Source of the DNA: Mycobacterium sp. ACS4331
GTDB lineage: Bacteria > Actinomycetota > Actinomycetes > Mycobacteriales > Mycobacteriaceae
NCBI RefSeq assembly: GCF_001667265.1
Contig: NZ_LZHW01000102.1
Coordinates: 62,001 to 126,000 of the forward strand
Reading direction: 5' to 3'
DNA: 64,000 nucleotides
Made by a program: the position numbers and the translations under genes. Numbering within the stretch: position 1 is the first letter of the stretch; each line of letters opens with the position of its first letter. Below, one piece after another: positions 8,712-21,600 of this stretch. The notes under the pieces are model-generated. The model was not told the DNA's origin, did no database searches, and worked only from the letters and a program-made list of their open reading frames with translations.

Positions 8712-9451
8712 GCCGGGGCCTCGGCCGAGGCCGGACGGGCGGCACCGCGCGCGCGTCGATGATCCCGAATCTCGTAGATGATTCCCGCGATCCCGACGCT
8801 GGCCGTACACGCCGACACGAGCACCAGGGTGGGGCTGATGCTTCCGGTGAGCGCATCCCCGAGGATAACGACGGCCGAGGTGCCCGGCGCCAGGCCGATC
8901 ACGGTGGCGCACAGGTAGGGCAGCGGCCGGACCGCAGACGCGCCCGCCGCGTAGTTGATCACCGAGAACGGCACCGCGGGGATCAGGCGCAGGGACATCA
9001 CGGCCAGCCAGCCACGGCGCCGGAGGTGCGCATCGATGCTGTCGATCGACGGGTGGCTCACCAGGCTCGACATCTGCCACCCGAATGCGCGCACCGCGAC
9101 CAGGGCGATCAGGGCGCTGATCGCGCTGGCGACGACGGCGAGCGTGATCCCCAGCGCCGCGCCGAACAGCAGACCGGCCGCGAGCGTGAACGCGGTCCGA
9201 GGGAACGGCAGCACCGTCACGACGCTGTGCAGGGCCAGGAACGCCAGCGGAAACCACGGGCCCAGCGAGCGGGCCCAGTCGCGAAGCTGGATCGCGGTCG
9301 GCACCGGCACGAGCAGCGCGACTGCGACGAGAATCACAATGACGAATGCGGTGAGCACGATGCGTCGCCGGGGGATCTGACGGACCGTGGAACGGACGGC
9401 CGCGGGCATGGCGCGGATACCGCGTCGCACGCTGGATGTCGTCCTGGCCAC
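8636..9451 (-). CDS. TVP38/TMEM64-family membrane protein (Rv1491c-like)
   Basis: A 271-aa polytopic membrane protein. The family signature region reads LPFPRTAFTLAAGLLFGAALG in the centre, followed by the GYxA-equivalent block LRLIPAVPFSVINYAAG; five to six helices are predicted. The related DedA and TVP38 families include lipid scramblase/flippase-like proteins; substrate is unknown here. Start uncertain: GTG 9451 is chosen because a TACCCT -10 box lies 8 nt upstream (9460-9465); ATG 9409 is an alternative. The C-terminus overlaps the convergent patatin gene. Confidence 0.82.
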   Translation of the reverse strand: MARTTSSVRRGIRAMPAAVRSTVRQIPRRRIVLTAFVIVILVAVALLVPVPTAIQLRDWARSLGPWFPLAFLALHSVVTVLPFPRTAFTLAAGLLFGAALGITLAVVASAISALIALVAVRAFGWQMSSLVSHPSIDSIDAHLRRRGWLAVMSLRLIPAVPFSVINYAAGASAVRPLPYLCATVIGLAPGTSAVVILGDALTGSISPTLVLVSACTASVGIAGIIYEIRDHRRARGAARPASAEAPAQPDGDPYKPGPVMSRASRNDRAAS

Positions 9452-9556
9452 GGCAATCAAGGGTACGGGGTGCCGATGAACATCTGGTGCCTCGACGTCT
9501 CGGGAGGCGTTCGACGGTGCGGGCCGGGCGATGCATGGCCGCGCTGCGCCATCATC

Positions 9557-9590
9557 TAGCCTGAACCCCAATAGTCCGTACTGGCGGACT
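9557..9590 (+). promoter_or_regulatory. mutA promoter -10 and 5' hairpin
   Basis: TAGCCT (9557-9562) is a TAnnnT -10 candidate giving a leader of about 54 nt before mutA. In that leader AGTCCG (9573-9578) pairs with CGGACT (9585-9590) across a 6-nt loop. No B12 riboswitch features were recognised. Confidence 0.4.
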
Positions 9591-9622
9591 GCCGCACGCT
9601 GCGAAAACAGGGGAGCTTGCCG

Positions 9623-11500
9623 GTGTCATCAGAAGCCTCAGTCGTATCCGCCGATCGCGCGGAACTCGAACAGGCACGGGCCCGATGGCGAGATGCCGTC
9701 GCGGCCGTCCTGGCCAAGAGTTCCCGGCGCGACGTCGCCGATCTGCCCGCGGAGCCGGAGCAGCTTCTCGCGACGCCGACGTACGAGGGTTTCGCGGTCT
9801 CGGCGCTCTACACCGCTCTGGACGCTGTGCCCGAGCCCGCGCTGCCCGGCGAGTGGCCGTTCACGCGCGGTGCCGACGCGACCCGTGACGTCCTGTCGGG
9901 CTGGAAGGTCGCCGAGGCGTTCCCGGCCCCGGGTCAGGCCGTGGGCGACGGGAACGCGACGCTGCTGTCCGCGTTGTCGGACGGGGTCAGTGCCGTGGTG
10001 CTTCGCGTGGGTGCCGATTCGGTGCCGGCCTCTGACGTCGACCGCCTGCTCGAGGGGGTGTTCGTCGAACTGGTCCCGGTGATCCTGGAGACCGGCCCGG
10101 ACGCGGCCGACCAGTGGGGCCAGGCCGCGCAGGCCCTGCTCGAACTCGTCTCGGCCGTGCCGGCCGATCAGCGCGCGAGCCTCTCAATCGATCTCGGCGC
10201 GGATCCCCTGACCGCGCCGATTTCGGGTGCTGCGGCACCTGCGATCGGCGAGGTGACCGAGGTCGCGGCGCGGTTGGCCGAGTTCGGTCCGGGCGTGCGG
10301 GCCATCACGGTGGACGGCCCGGCATTCCACAATCGCGGTGCCAACGCCGCCTGGGAGTTGGCCGGCCTGGTCGGGGCGGGCGTCAGCTACCTGCGGACGT
10401 TGACCGCGGCGGGCCTGAGCGTCCCCGATGCGCTGCGACAGATCAGCTTCCGGGTGGCCGCCGACGACGACCAGTTCATGACGATCGCCAAGCTGCGCGC
10501 CGCCCGCCAGCTGTGGGCACGCGTCGCCGAGGTGCTCGATGCGCCCGACGCGGGTGCGGTCACACTGCACGCGGTGAGCTCCCTGGCGATGATGGCGCAG
10601 CGCGATCCCTGGGTGAACATGCTGCGTTGCACGCTTGCGGCGTTCGGCGCGGGCGTCGGTGGTGCCGACACCGTGCAGGTGCATCCGTTCGACGTGGCCA
10701 TTCCCGGTGGTGCCGAGGGGATCTCGGCGAGCTTCTCGCGCCGGATCGCCCGCAACACCCAACTGCTGCTTCTCGAGGAGTCGCATCTGGGCCGCGTGTG
10801 GGATCCCGCGGGCGGCTCGTGGTACGTCGAGGACCTCACGCAGCAGTTGGCCGACACGGCATGGCAGCACTTCCAGGCCATCGAGTCGAAGGGCGGGTTC
10901 GCGCAGGCCCAGGAGTTCGTCGTCGAGCAGATCGCTGCCGTCGGCGCCGCCCGAAGCGCGGACATCGCCCATCGCCGGACCGCCGTCACGGGCGTCAATG
11001 AGTTCCCGAATCTCGCCGAACCGGCTCTGGCGCACCATGATCCGCTGGACGGCGTGGTCCGGTACGCGCAGGCGTTCGAGGATCTGCGCAACCGCTCCGA
11101 TGAGTTCCTGGCCAAGACGGGCGAGCGGCCGAAGGTGCTGCTGCTCCCGCTGGGGCCGCTGGCCGAGCACAACATCCGAACCACGTTCGCGGCCAACCTG
11201 TTGGCCTCGGGCGGCATCGAGGCCGTCAACCCGGGCACACTGACGGCGGCGGACATCGCGTCGGCCGTGCAGGACGCCGGATCTGCGGCGGCCGTGGTGA
11301 TCTGCGGGTCGGACGCCCGCTACGGCGCCGAGGCCTCGGCCGCGGTGCAGGCCGCGCGGGCCGCGGGCGTGCAGAGGGTGTACCTGGCCGGTCCGGAGAA
11401 GGCCGTGGCCGAGGCCGAGCACCGACCCGATGAGTACCTGACCGCGAAAATCGATGCGGTCGAAGCGCTTTCCGCACTCCTGACCCGATTGGGGGCCTGA
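9623..11500 (+). CDS. mutA: Methylmalonyl-CoA mutase small (beta) subunit
   Basis: The non-catalytic partner of MutB in the B12-dependent interconversion of succinyl-CoA and methylmalonyl-CoA. It is 625 aa, with a TIM-barrel-like domain containing FHNRGANAAWEL, SFSRRIARNTQLLL and DPAGGSWYVE, all close to MutB, and a degenerate C-terminal B12-fold domain lacking the DxHxxG histidine. GTG 9623 is chosen since GGGGAG (9610-9615) lies 7 nt upstream; TTG 9617 is too close to it. mutB follows 4 nt after the stop. Confidence 0.96.
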   Translation: MSSEASVVSADRAELEQARARWRDAVAAVLAKSSRRDVADLPAEPEQLLATPTYEGFAVSALYTALDAVPEPALPGEWPFTRGADATRDVLSGWKVAEAFPAPGQAVGDGNATLLSALSDGVSAVVLRVGADSVPASDVDRLLEGVFVELVPVILETGPDAADQWGQAAQALLELVSAVPADQRASLSIDLGADPLTAPISGAAAPAIGEVTEVAARLAEFGPGVRAITVDGPAFHNRGANAAWELAGLVGAGVSYLRTLTAAGLSVPDALRQISFRVAADDDQFMTIAKLRAARQLWARVAEVLDAPDAGAVTLHAVSSLAMMAQRDPWVNMLRCTLAAFGAGVGGADTVQVHPFDVAIPGGAEGISASFSRRIARNTQLLLLEESHLGRVWDPAGGSWYVEDLTQQLADTAWQHFQAIESKGGFAQAQEFVVEQIAAVGAARSADIAHRRTAVTGVNEFPNLAEPALAHHDPLDGVVRYAQAFEDLRNRSDEFLAKTGERPKVLLLPLGPLAEHNIRTTFAANLLASGGIEAVNPGTLTAADIASAVQDAGSAAAVVICGSDARYGAEASAAVQAARAAGVQRVYLAGPEKAVAEAEHRPDEYLTAKIDAVEALSALLTRLGA

Positions 11501-11504
11501 GCAG

Positions 11505-13780
<2,276 letters not shown>

Positions 13781-13781
<1 letters not shown>

Positions 13782-14767
13782 TGGCGGCTCCGTCGAACGT
13801 GGGCACGGCCGAGCTGGCGGACCGGATCCGGTCCGGCGACCGGTCGGCGCTGGCGCGCGCGATCACCCTGGTGGAGTCCACCCGGGCCGACCACCGGCAG
13901 CAGGCCCAGGAGCTGCTTCTGGCCCTCATGCCCGAGGCGGGGTCGGCCATGCACATCGGGATCACCGGCGTGCCCGGCGTGGGCAAGTCCACGTCGATCG
14001 AGGCCCTCGGGATGCATCTGATCGAGCAGGGGCACCGGGTCGCTGTCCTGGCCGTCGACCCCTCGTCGACGCGCACCGGCGGTTCCATCCTGGGCGACAA
14101 GACTCGGATGTCCCGCCTGGCCGCGCATCCGGACGCCTACATCAGGCCGTCGCCCACTTCGGGAACGCTCGGGGGAGTCGCGCGGGCCACCCGCGAGACC
14201 ATCGTGCTGCTCGAGGCCGGGGGATTCGACGTGATCCTGGTCGAAACCGTGGGTGTGGGACAGTCCGAGGTGACGGTCGCCGGCATGGTGGACACCTTTG
14301 TGTTCCTGACGCTGGCGCGGACGGGCGACCAGCTGCAGGGCATCAAGAAGGGTGTCCTGGAGCTCGCCGACATCGTGGTGGTGAACAAGGCCGACGGGGC
14401 TCACGCCGTCGAGGCCAAGAAGGCCGCGCGCGAGCTGTCCGGCGCGATCCGCCTGATCTACCCCCGCGACGTGCTCTGGCGACCGCCGGTGCTCACCATG
14501 AGCGCTCTGGAGGGCACCGGGCTGCAGGACCTGTGGGAGGCCGTCCTCAAGCACCGTCAGGTGCTGACCGAGGCGGGGGAGTTCGACGCACGGCGGCGGG
14601 CCCAACAGGTCGAATGGACCTGGGCGATGGTCCGGGACGCGGTGTTGGACCGTGTGCTGACCAACCCGGCGGTGCGGCGTATCCGCCCTGATGTGGAGCG
14701 CCAGGTGCGGGACGGCGAGCTGACCCCGGCGCTGGCCGCGCAGCGAATTCTGGACGCCGCAGACTGA
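13781..14767 (+). CDS. meaB: MeaB-type G-protein chaperone of methylmalonyl-CoA mutase
   Basis: A 328-aa SIMIBI-class GTPase that gates cobalamin loading and protects MutAB. The Walker A motif GVPGVGKST is near residue 65, the switch region has VDPSST and GDKTRM, ETVGVGQSE follows, and NKAD gives guanine specificity. ATG 13781 overlaps the mutB TGA by one base (TGATG), so translation is coupled. It is the last gene before the 906-bp AT-rich leader. It corresponds to Rv1496; in M. tuberculosis lipL follows directly, whereas here the lipid cluster intervenes. Confidence 0.96.
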
Positions 14768-15004
14768 TTTTGGCCGATTTTTCGTCAGATTTGCTTTCCC
14801 ACCCGTCCCAATAGGTGACATGCCTCACAATTGACACATGTCCGATCGGCCTCGGTGTGTGAAATCGGCGGATCCCACCTAAGTGACCGGGACGTAAATA
14901 CGGGCAAGTTTGCTGGCGGCGTCTCAGGCAAGGGTGAGGCGGCCGTCACGCCGCCGGTCGGTCAGTGTCGAGCATCATTCGAATCCAGCCGATCCGGCAC
15001 CTTG

Positions 15005-15019
15005 CCGAAACGGTTTCGG
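15005..15019. promoter_or_regulatory. 15-bp palindrome, operator candidate
   Basis: CCGAAAC (15005-15011), a single central G, and GTTTCGG (15013-15019) form a perfect 7-1-7 dyad. It is about 655 bp before the pks start. The short spacing suggests a protein dimer site rather than an RNA hairpin; the cognate regulator is unknown. Confidence 0.5.
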
Positions 15020-15257
15020 GGTTGCTGGTGGCGGCACAGTCCGGAGGTCTGTCCTGTTCATCCCGCATCGTTTGCGTAGGCAAAGGTTTACCATAAGTGG
15101 ACTTTTCTCGATTCGTCTCATTAGGTGAGAAGTTAACCGTGATGTTGACACTGACTTAGAAGCGTGTAAGGCAACTGAATGAATTATTTGCGCCATTACT
15201 CAAAGCGAAATTCCATAACAATTTCTGGGCCAGCAACGAATGGCTGCGCCAGTAACT

Positions 15258-15321
15258 TTGACAACACCTAATGTCTCAGAATTGGCAGAGGCTGCCAATT
15301 TTGTTGACATCAATTAATGTC
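15258..15321. promoter_or_regulatory. Two TTGACA-N5-TAATGTC repeats with palindromes
   Basis: The motif TTGACA-N5-TAATGTC occurs at 15258-15275 and again at 15304-15321, 46 bp apart. The second copy forms a near-perfect dyad TGACAT...ATGTCA (15305-15310/15317-15322). Between the copies lies a perfect stem AATTGGCAG (15280-15288), loop AGG, CTGCCAATT (15292-15300). Likely operator array for pks; TTGACA could alternatively be a -35 element, but I see no well-spaced -10. Confidence 0.55.
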
Positions 15322-15673
15322 AGGGGCCTGAGCTACTTCGGGGAGCGTTGGGGTCGAGATCGTTACCGTCGGTGAATCAGTTGCCTGTTGACCTCGAAAA
15401 TTACTGTAGTGCAACAGATTTCGAAATCCGCTGAGCGGTCGCCAAGCGCCTGGCGGTCGTCGTCGGCTGCCGGTGTGACGAGAAAACGCTGAACTGGCAA
15501 TTTGGTGGACGGGGGGCTGAAACGGCACCCTGTTATAGGAGAGCGGCTACAGTACGCACTCACGTCGGCAACTTAGTCGAGCGGTATGGTCGCAGTGGCG
15601 TTCCTTCAGAACGTCGCCGCGAAGATTTCGCTCGGCGAACGTATTTTAATAGGAATCCGCAGTCCTAGAAGGG

Positions 15674-18600
15674 GTGGAGGAGTTGGGCGAGGCATCAGTC
15701 ACCCCAGTGGCCGTGATTGGGATGGCCTGTCGGCTGCCCGGTGGCATCGCGTCACCGGAGGCGCTCTGGGATGCGCTGCTGCGCGGCGACGACCTGGTCA
15801 CCGAGGTGCCCGCCGACAGGTGGGACGCCGACGAGTTCTTCGACCCCGAGCCGGGCGTTGCTGGCCGTTCCGTCTCCAAGTGGGGTGGCTTCATCGACGA
15901 TGTCGGCGGATTCGACGCCGAGTTCTTCGGCATCAGTGAGCGCGAGGCCACGGCGATCGACCCGCAGCAGCGCCTGCTTCTTGAGACCTCGTGGGAGGCC
16001 CTCGAGCACGCCGGCCTCGACCCCAGCAGCCTGTCCGGCTCGCTGACCGGTGTCTTCGTCGGGATGACCTACGCCGACTACCAGCTGGTGGCCGCCGACG
16101 CGCAGGCTCTGGAGGGCCCGTACGGGTTCACCGGCAACAACTTCAGCCTCGCGTCGGGACGTATCGCCTACGCGCTCGGCGTCACCGGGCCCGCGTACAC
16201 CGTGGACTCGGCGTGCTCGTCGGGCCTGCTGGCCGTCCACAACGCGTGCCGCAGCCTGCGTGACGGTGAGAGCGACCTTGCGCTGGCCGGCGGCGTCAAC
16301 GTCCTGTTGGAGCCCCGCAAGATGGCGTCCGGATCCGCGCAGGGCATGTTGTCGCCCACCGGCAAGTGCCACGCGTTCGATGTCGACGCCGACGGTTTCG
16401 TCTCGGGCGAGGCCTGCGCGATGGTGCTGCTGAAGCGCCTCGAGGACGCCGAACGAGACGGCGACCGCATTCTTGCGGTCATCCGGGGGACCGCCGCCAA
16501 CCAGGACGGGCACACCGTCAACATCGCCACCCCGTCGCGGGACGCTCAGGTTGCGGCCTACCGCGCCGCCCTGGCCGTGGCCGGCGTCGACGGGTCCTCG
16601 GTCGGCATGGTCGAAGCGCACGGCACCGGGACGCCCGTCGGCGACCCCATCGAGTACGCGAGCCTCGCCGCGGTGTACGGCATCGAATCGGCCTGTGCGC
16701 TCGGCTCCTCCAAGACCAACTTCGGCCACTCCCAGTCGGCCTCCGGCGCGGTCAGCCTGATCAAGGCCGTCCTGGCCCTGCAGCACGGCGTGATCCCGCA
16801 GAGCCTGCACTTCAACCGGCTGCCCGACGAGATGGCCAAGATCGACACCAACCTGTTCATTCCGCAGGCGAACGTGCCGTGGCCGATCGCAGGCCAGCCG
16901 CGCCGTGCCGCGGTGTCGTCCTACGGCCTTTCCGGCACCAACGTGCACGCCGTGGTGGAACAGGCCCCCACCGGATCCTCGCCCAAGGTTGTCGCGCACG
17001 ACGCCGCGCCCGTGGGCGTCGACGGGCCGCTGCTGTTCCCGCTGTCGTCCACGTCGGCCGAGGGCCTGCGTCAGACCGCGGGCCGGCTCGCGGACTGGGC
17101 CGGCTCGCACCTGCGCGACGACGAGCTGCGCGACCTGGGCTACACCCTGGCCCGCCGCCGCGGGCATCGCAGCGTGCGCACCACGGTGCTCGCGGCCACA
17201 CCCGAGGAACTGGTCACGGGGCTGCGCGAGGTTGCCGACGGCGAGCTGCCCCATGAGCCCGCGGTCGCCAACGCCGGACGAGGACCGGTGTGGGTGTTCT
17301 CCGGCCACGGCTCGCAGTGGGCCGGCATGGGTACGGCACTGCTGGCGTCGGAACCGGTGTTCGCCGCCACCATCGCAGAACTCGAACCCCTGATCGCCCG
17401 GGAGTCCGGCTTCTCCGTCACCGAGGCCATGACCTCACCGGACGTCGTCGCCACCATGGGCCGGGTCCAACCGACAATCTTCGCCATGCAGGTCGCGCTG
17501 GCCGCGACGCTGCGCTCCTACGGCGTCACGCCCGGCGCCGTCGTCGGCCACTCGATGGGCGAGGCCGCGGCAGCCGTGGTCGCCGGCGGCCTGACGCTGG
17601 AGGACGGCGTCAAGGTGATCTGCCGTCGCTCGCGGCTCATGGACACCGTCGCGGGTTCAGGCGCCATGGCGTCGGTCGAACTGCCCGCGTCCCAGGTGCT
17701 GTCCGAACTGACCGCGCAGGGCGTCACCGACGTCGTGTTGTCGGTCGTCGCCTCGCCGCAGTCCACCGTGGTCGGCGGCGCCAAGGACTCGGTGCGTCGC
17801 CTGATCGCCGCCTGGGAGCAGCGCGGCATCATGGCCCGGGAGGTCGCGGTCGAGGTGGCCTCGCACTCGCCTGAGGTCGACCCCATCCTCGACGACCTGG
17901 CCGACGCTCTCGAGGACATCTCGCCGACGGATCCCGAGATCCCGTACTACTCGTCGACGCTGTTCGACCCGCGCGACACACCGGTCTTCGACCTCGACTA
18001 CTGGTCGGACAACCTGCGCTACACCGTGCGGTTCGCCGCCGCCGTCCAGGCCGCACTGGAGGACGGGTACCGCGTCTTCGGGGAGCTGTCGCCCCATCCG
18101 CTCCTGACCCACGCCGTCGACCAGACCGCACGCGGTCTCGACATGTCGATGGCCGTGCTGGCGAGCATGCGCCGTGAACAGGACATGCCCAACGGCCTGC
18201 GCGGCTTCGTCGGGGATCTGCACAGCGCGGGTGCGGCCGTGGACTTCGAAGCGCTCTATCCCGACGGCCGACTCATCGACGCGCCGCTGCCGGCCTGGAC
18301 ACACCAGACGCTGATGCTGACCCGCGTCGCCGAGGACGCCCGCGGAGGCCACAGCCTGGCCGTGCATCCGCTGCTGGGCGCACACGTCCGGCTCCCCGAG
18401 GCGCAGGAACGCCACGTCTGGCAGGCCGACATCGGAACCGCGGCGCAACCCTGGCTCGACGATCACCAGGTCAACAGCGTCACTGCACTGCCGGGCGCCG
18501 CTTTCTGCGAGATGGCGCTGTCGGCCGCCGCGTTGGTCCTCGGCGACGCCGCAGAGGTCTGCGACGTCACGTTCGACCAGATGCTCCTGCTCGACGAACA

Positions 18601-21600
18601 CACCGAGGTCTGTGCCCAGGCCGAACGCCGCGGTGACGGTGCGGTCGACTTCGAGGTGGACACCGTCGCCGACGAGGATCGCGTCCGTCGCTCCGGCGCG
18701 CGGCTGAAGACGGCCGACGAGGCTTCGCCCGCGGTCCACGACATCACGCGCCTGCTCGACACCCACCCCGAGCGGATCGACGGCGCGCACCTGCGCGAAC
18801 TGTTCGCCGAGCGCGGCATCGTCTATGGGCCCGCATTCTGCGGCCTGGTCGCGGCCCATGTCGGCACCGGCGGCCAGCGGTCGGTGTTCGCCGAGGTCGC
18901 GCTGCCGGGTGCGCTGCGTTCGGGGCAGTCCGCCTACACGGTGCACCCCGCGCTGCTCGATGCGTGCTTCCAGGCGGTCGCAGCCCATCCGGACATCCGC
19001 GACGACGCGGCGCCGACGCTGCTGCTGCCGTTGGGTGTGCGTCGGATCCGGGCCCACGCCAGCACCCGCCACGCGCAGTACTGCTACGCGCGGGTGCAGC
19101 GGGTGGACGCCACCACGGTCGAGGCCGACCTCGACATCCTCGACGACGACGGCACCGTCCTGGTCGCCGTGCAGGGGCTGCGCCTCGGCACCGGCACGAC
19201 CGCGGAGTCCGAGCGTGACCGCACCCTCAACAGCCGGCTGCTGACGATCGGCTGGGTCCGGCAGGAGGCCCCGGCGGCCGCGAGCACCGACATCCGGTCC
19301 CTGCTGGTGATCGACGGCGGCCAGGCCGACGAACTGCCGGCCCAGCTGGCGGATGCGTTCGGTCAGCGTGGCGTGGACGTGCACCGCCTGAGCTGGCCGC
19401 TGCACGGCCACGACGAGCAGGCGCAGGCCGAGTTGGTGGCCCAGCTGTCCGGTGGGGGCATCGGCGCGGTCGTGGTGGTGCTCGAGTCGGCAACCGGCGC
19501 CCCCGGCGCCGAGTCGGTGGCCACGGGCGCCGATCAGGTCCGCCGCCTCGTGCACATCGCCCGTGAGCTTCCCGAGGTCGCCGGCGCCCCCCGGCTCTAC
19601 GTGCTCACCCGCGGCACCCAGACGGTCGTCGACGGCGATGTGGCCAACCTGGAACAGGGCGGCCTGCGCGGACTGCTGCGTGTCGTCGGCGTCGAACATC
19701 CTCACCTCAATCCGACGTCGATCGACCTCGACGCCACTCCGGGATCCGTCGCGGAGGCCGAGCGGGTGGCCGCTCAGGTGCTCGCGGGCGGCGACGAGGA
19801 CGAGACGGCCTGGCGCGACGGGCAGTGGTACGTGGCGCGGCTCAACCTGACCCCGTTGGGAGCCGACGACCTGCGGACGACGACAGTCGACCACGAGCGC
19901 GACGGCGTCCGGCTGCAGATCCGCACGCCGGGCGACCTGCAGTCGCTCGAACTGGCCGCGGTGGACCGGGTGGAGCCTGGACCCGGGCAGATCGAGGTGG
20001 CCGTCACGGCCTCCAACCTGAACTTCGCCGACGTCCTCGTCGCGCTCGGCCGCTACCCGTCGTTCGAGGGCCGGATGCCCTCGCTCGGCGCCGACTACGC
20101 CGGTGTGGTCACCGCGGTGGGACCCGGCGTCACCGAACACCAGGTCGGCGACCAGGTCGCCGGGATCTCGACCTCGGGTGCCTGGGCGACCTACATCACC
20201 TCGGACGCCAACCTCGCGGTCACGCTGCCGCCCGCGCTGTCGGCCAGTCAGGCCGCCGCGGTCCCGAGCGCGCACGCCACCGCGTGGTACAGCCTGCACA
20301 ACCTGGCCCGAATCTCGGCCAAGGACAAGGTGCTGATCCACTCGGGCACCGGAGGTGTCGGGCAGGCGGCCATCGCCATCGCGCGCGCCGCGGGCGCTGA
20401 GATATACGCGACCGCGGGCAGCGAGGAACGCCGAGATGTCCTGCGGGCCATGGGCATCAAGCACGTGTACGACTCGCGGAGCACGGCGTTCGCCGAGGAG
20501 ATCAGGCGTGACACCGCCGGCTACGGCGTCGACATTGTGCTGAACTCCCTGCCGGGTGCCGCGCAGCGGGCGGGTCTGGAACTGCTGTCCTTCGGTGGAC
20601 GTTTCGTCGAGATCGGCAAGCGCGACATCTACGGCGACACCCGGCTCGGGCTGTTCCCGTTCCGGCGCAACCTGGCGTTCTACGCCGTGGACCTCGCGCT
20701 GTTGGCGCTGACTGATCCCGCCACCATGCGAGACCTGCTCACGACGGTGTTCGCCCAGATCGCCGAGGGTGTGCTGCCGCCTCCGCAGACCACGCACTTC
20801 CCGCTGGCCGAGGGCGCCACGGCGATCCGCGTCATGGGTGCGGCCGGGCACACCGGCAAGCTCGTGCTCGACATCCCGCACAGCGGCCAGGACACCGCGG
20901 TGGTTCCGCCGTCGGAGGCCAAGCCGTTCCGCCGTGACGGCGCGTACGTCGTGACAGGCGGCATGGGCGGGCTGGGGCTGTTCCTGGCCGAGAAGATGGC
21001 TGCCGCGGGCGCCGGTCGGATCGTGCTCAACGGCCGGTCGTCGCCGGGCGCACACGCGCAGGCCGTGATCGACCGCATCCGCGCCGCCGGGACTCAGGTC
21101 GACGTGTGCCGCGGCGACATCGCCGAGCCGGGGACCGCCCACCGTCTTGTCACCGCCGCGACGGCCACGGGTCTGGCCCTGCGTGGTGTGCTGCACGCCG
21201 CCGCGGTGGTCGAGGACGCGACACTGGCCGCGATCACCGACGATCTGGTCCAGCGCGACTGGGCGCCGAAGGTCGTCGGGGCGTGGAATCTGCACGAGGC
21301 CACCGTGGATCAGCCGCTGGACTGGTTCTGCTCGTTCTCCTCGGCGGCCGCGCTGGTCGGGTCGCCCGGTCAGGGCGCCTACGCCGCCGCCAACAGCTGG
21401 CTCGACGCGTTCACGCATTGGCGCCGGGCCCAGGGTCTTCCGGCCACGGCGATCGCGTGGGGCGCATGGTCGGAGATCGGCGCTGGACAGGGGATGGCGG
21501 CGGACGAGAGCATGGCGATCTCGCCGAGCGACGGCGCGTACGCCTTCGACGCGCTGCTGCGGCACGACCGGGCGCACACCGGGTACGCGCCGGTGGCGGG

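Larger units (their letters stand above)
14768..15673. other. Gene-free AT-rich leader upstream of pks
   Basis: No convincing gene lies in these 906 bases. The short frames present start at TTG or lack ribosome sites and codon bias. Base composition is visibly lower in G+C than its neighbours. The region holds several dyads and repeats (listed separately), a candidate -10 TACAGT (15548-15553), and an inverted pair GACATG (14817-14822)/CATGTC (14837-14842). It looks like a complex promoter, and such AT-rich tracts in mycobacterial lipid loci are typical Lsr2 targets (inference). Confidence 0.7.

Noticed and set aside
9557..9622. B12 riboswitch upstream of mutA
   Set aside because: The leader is only about 54 nt and lacks the B12-box; only a short hairpin is present.
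14831..15079. An 82-aa open frame in the AT-rich leader
   Set aside because: TTG start with no ribosome site, no recognisable domain, codon usage unlike neighbours.
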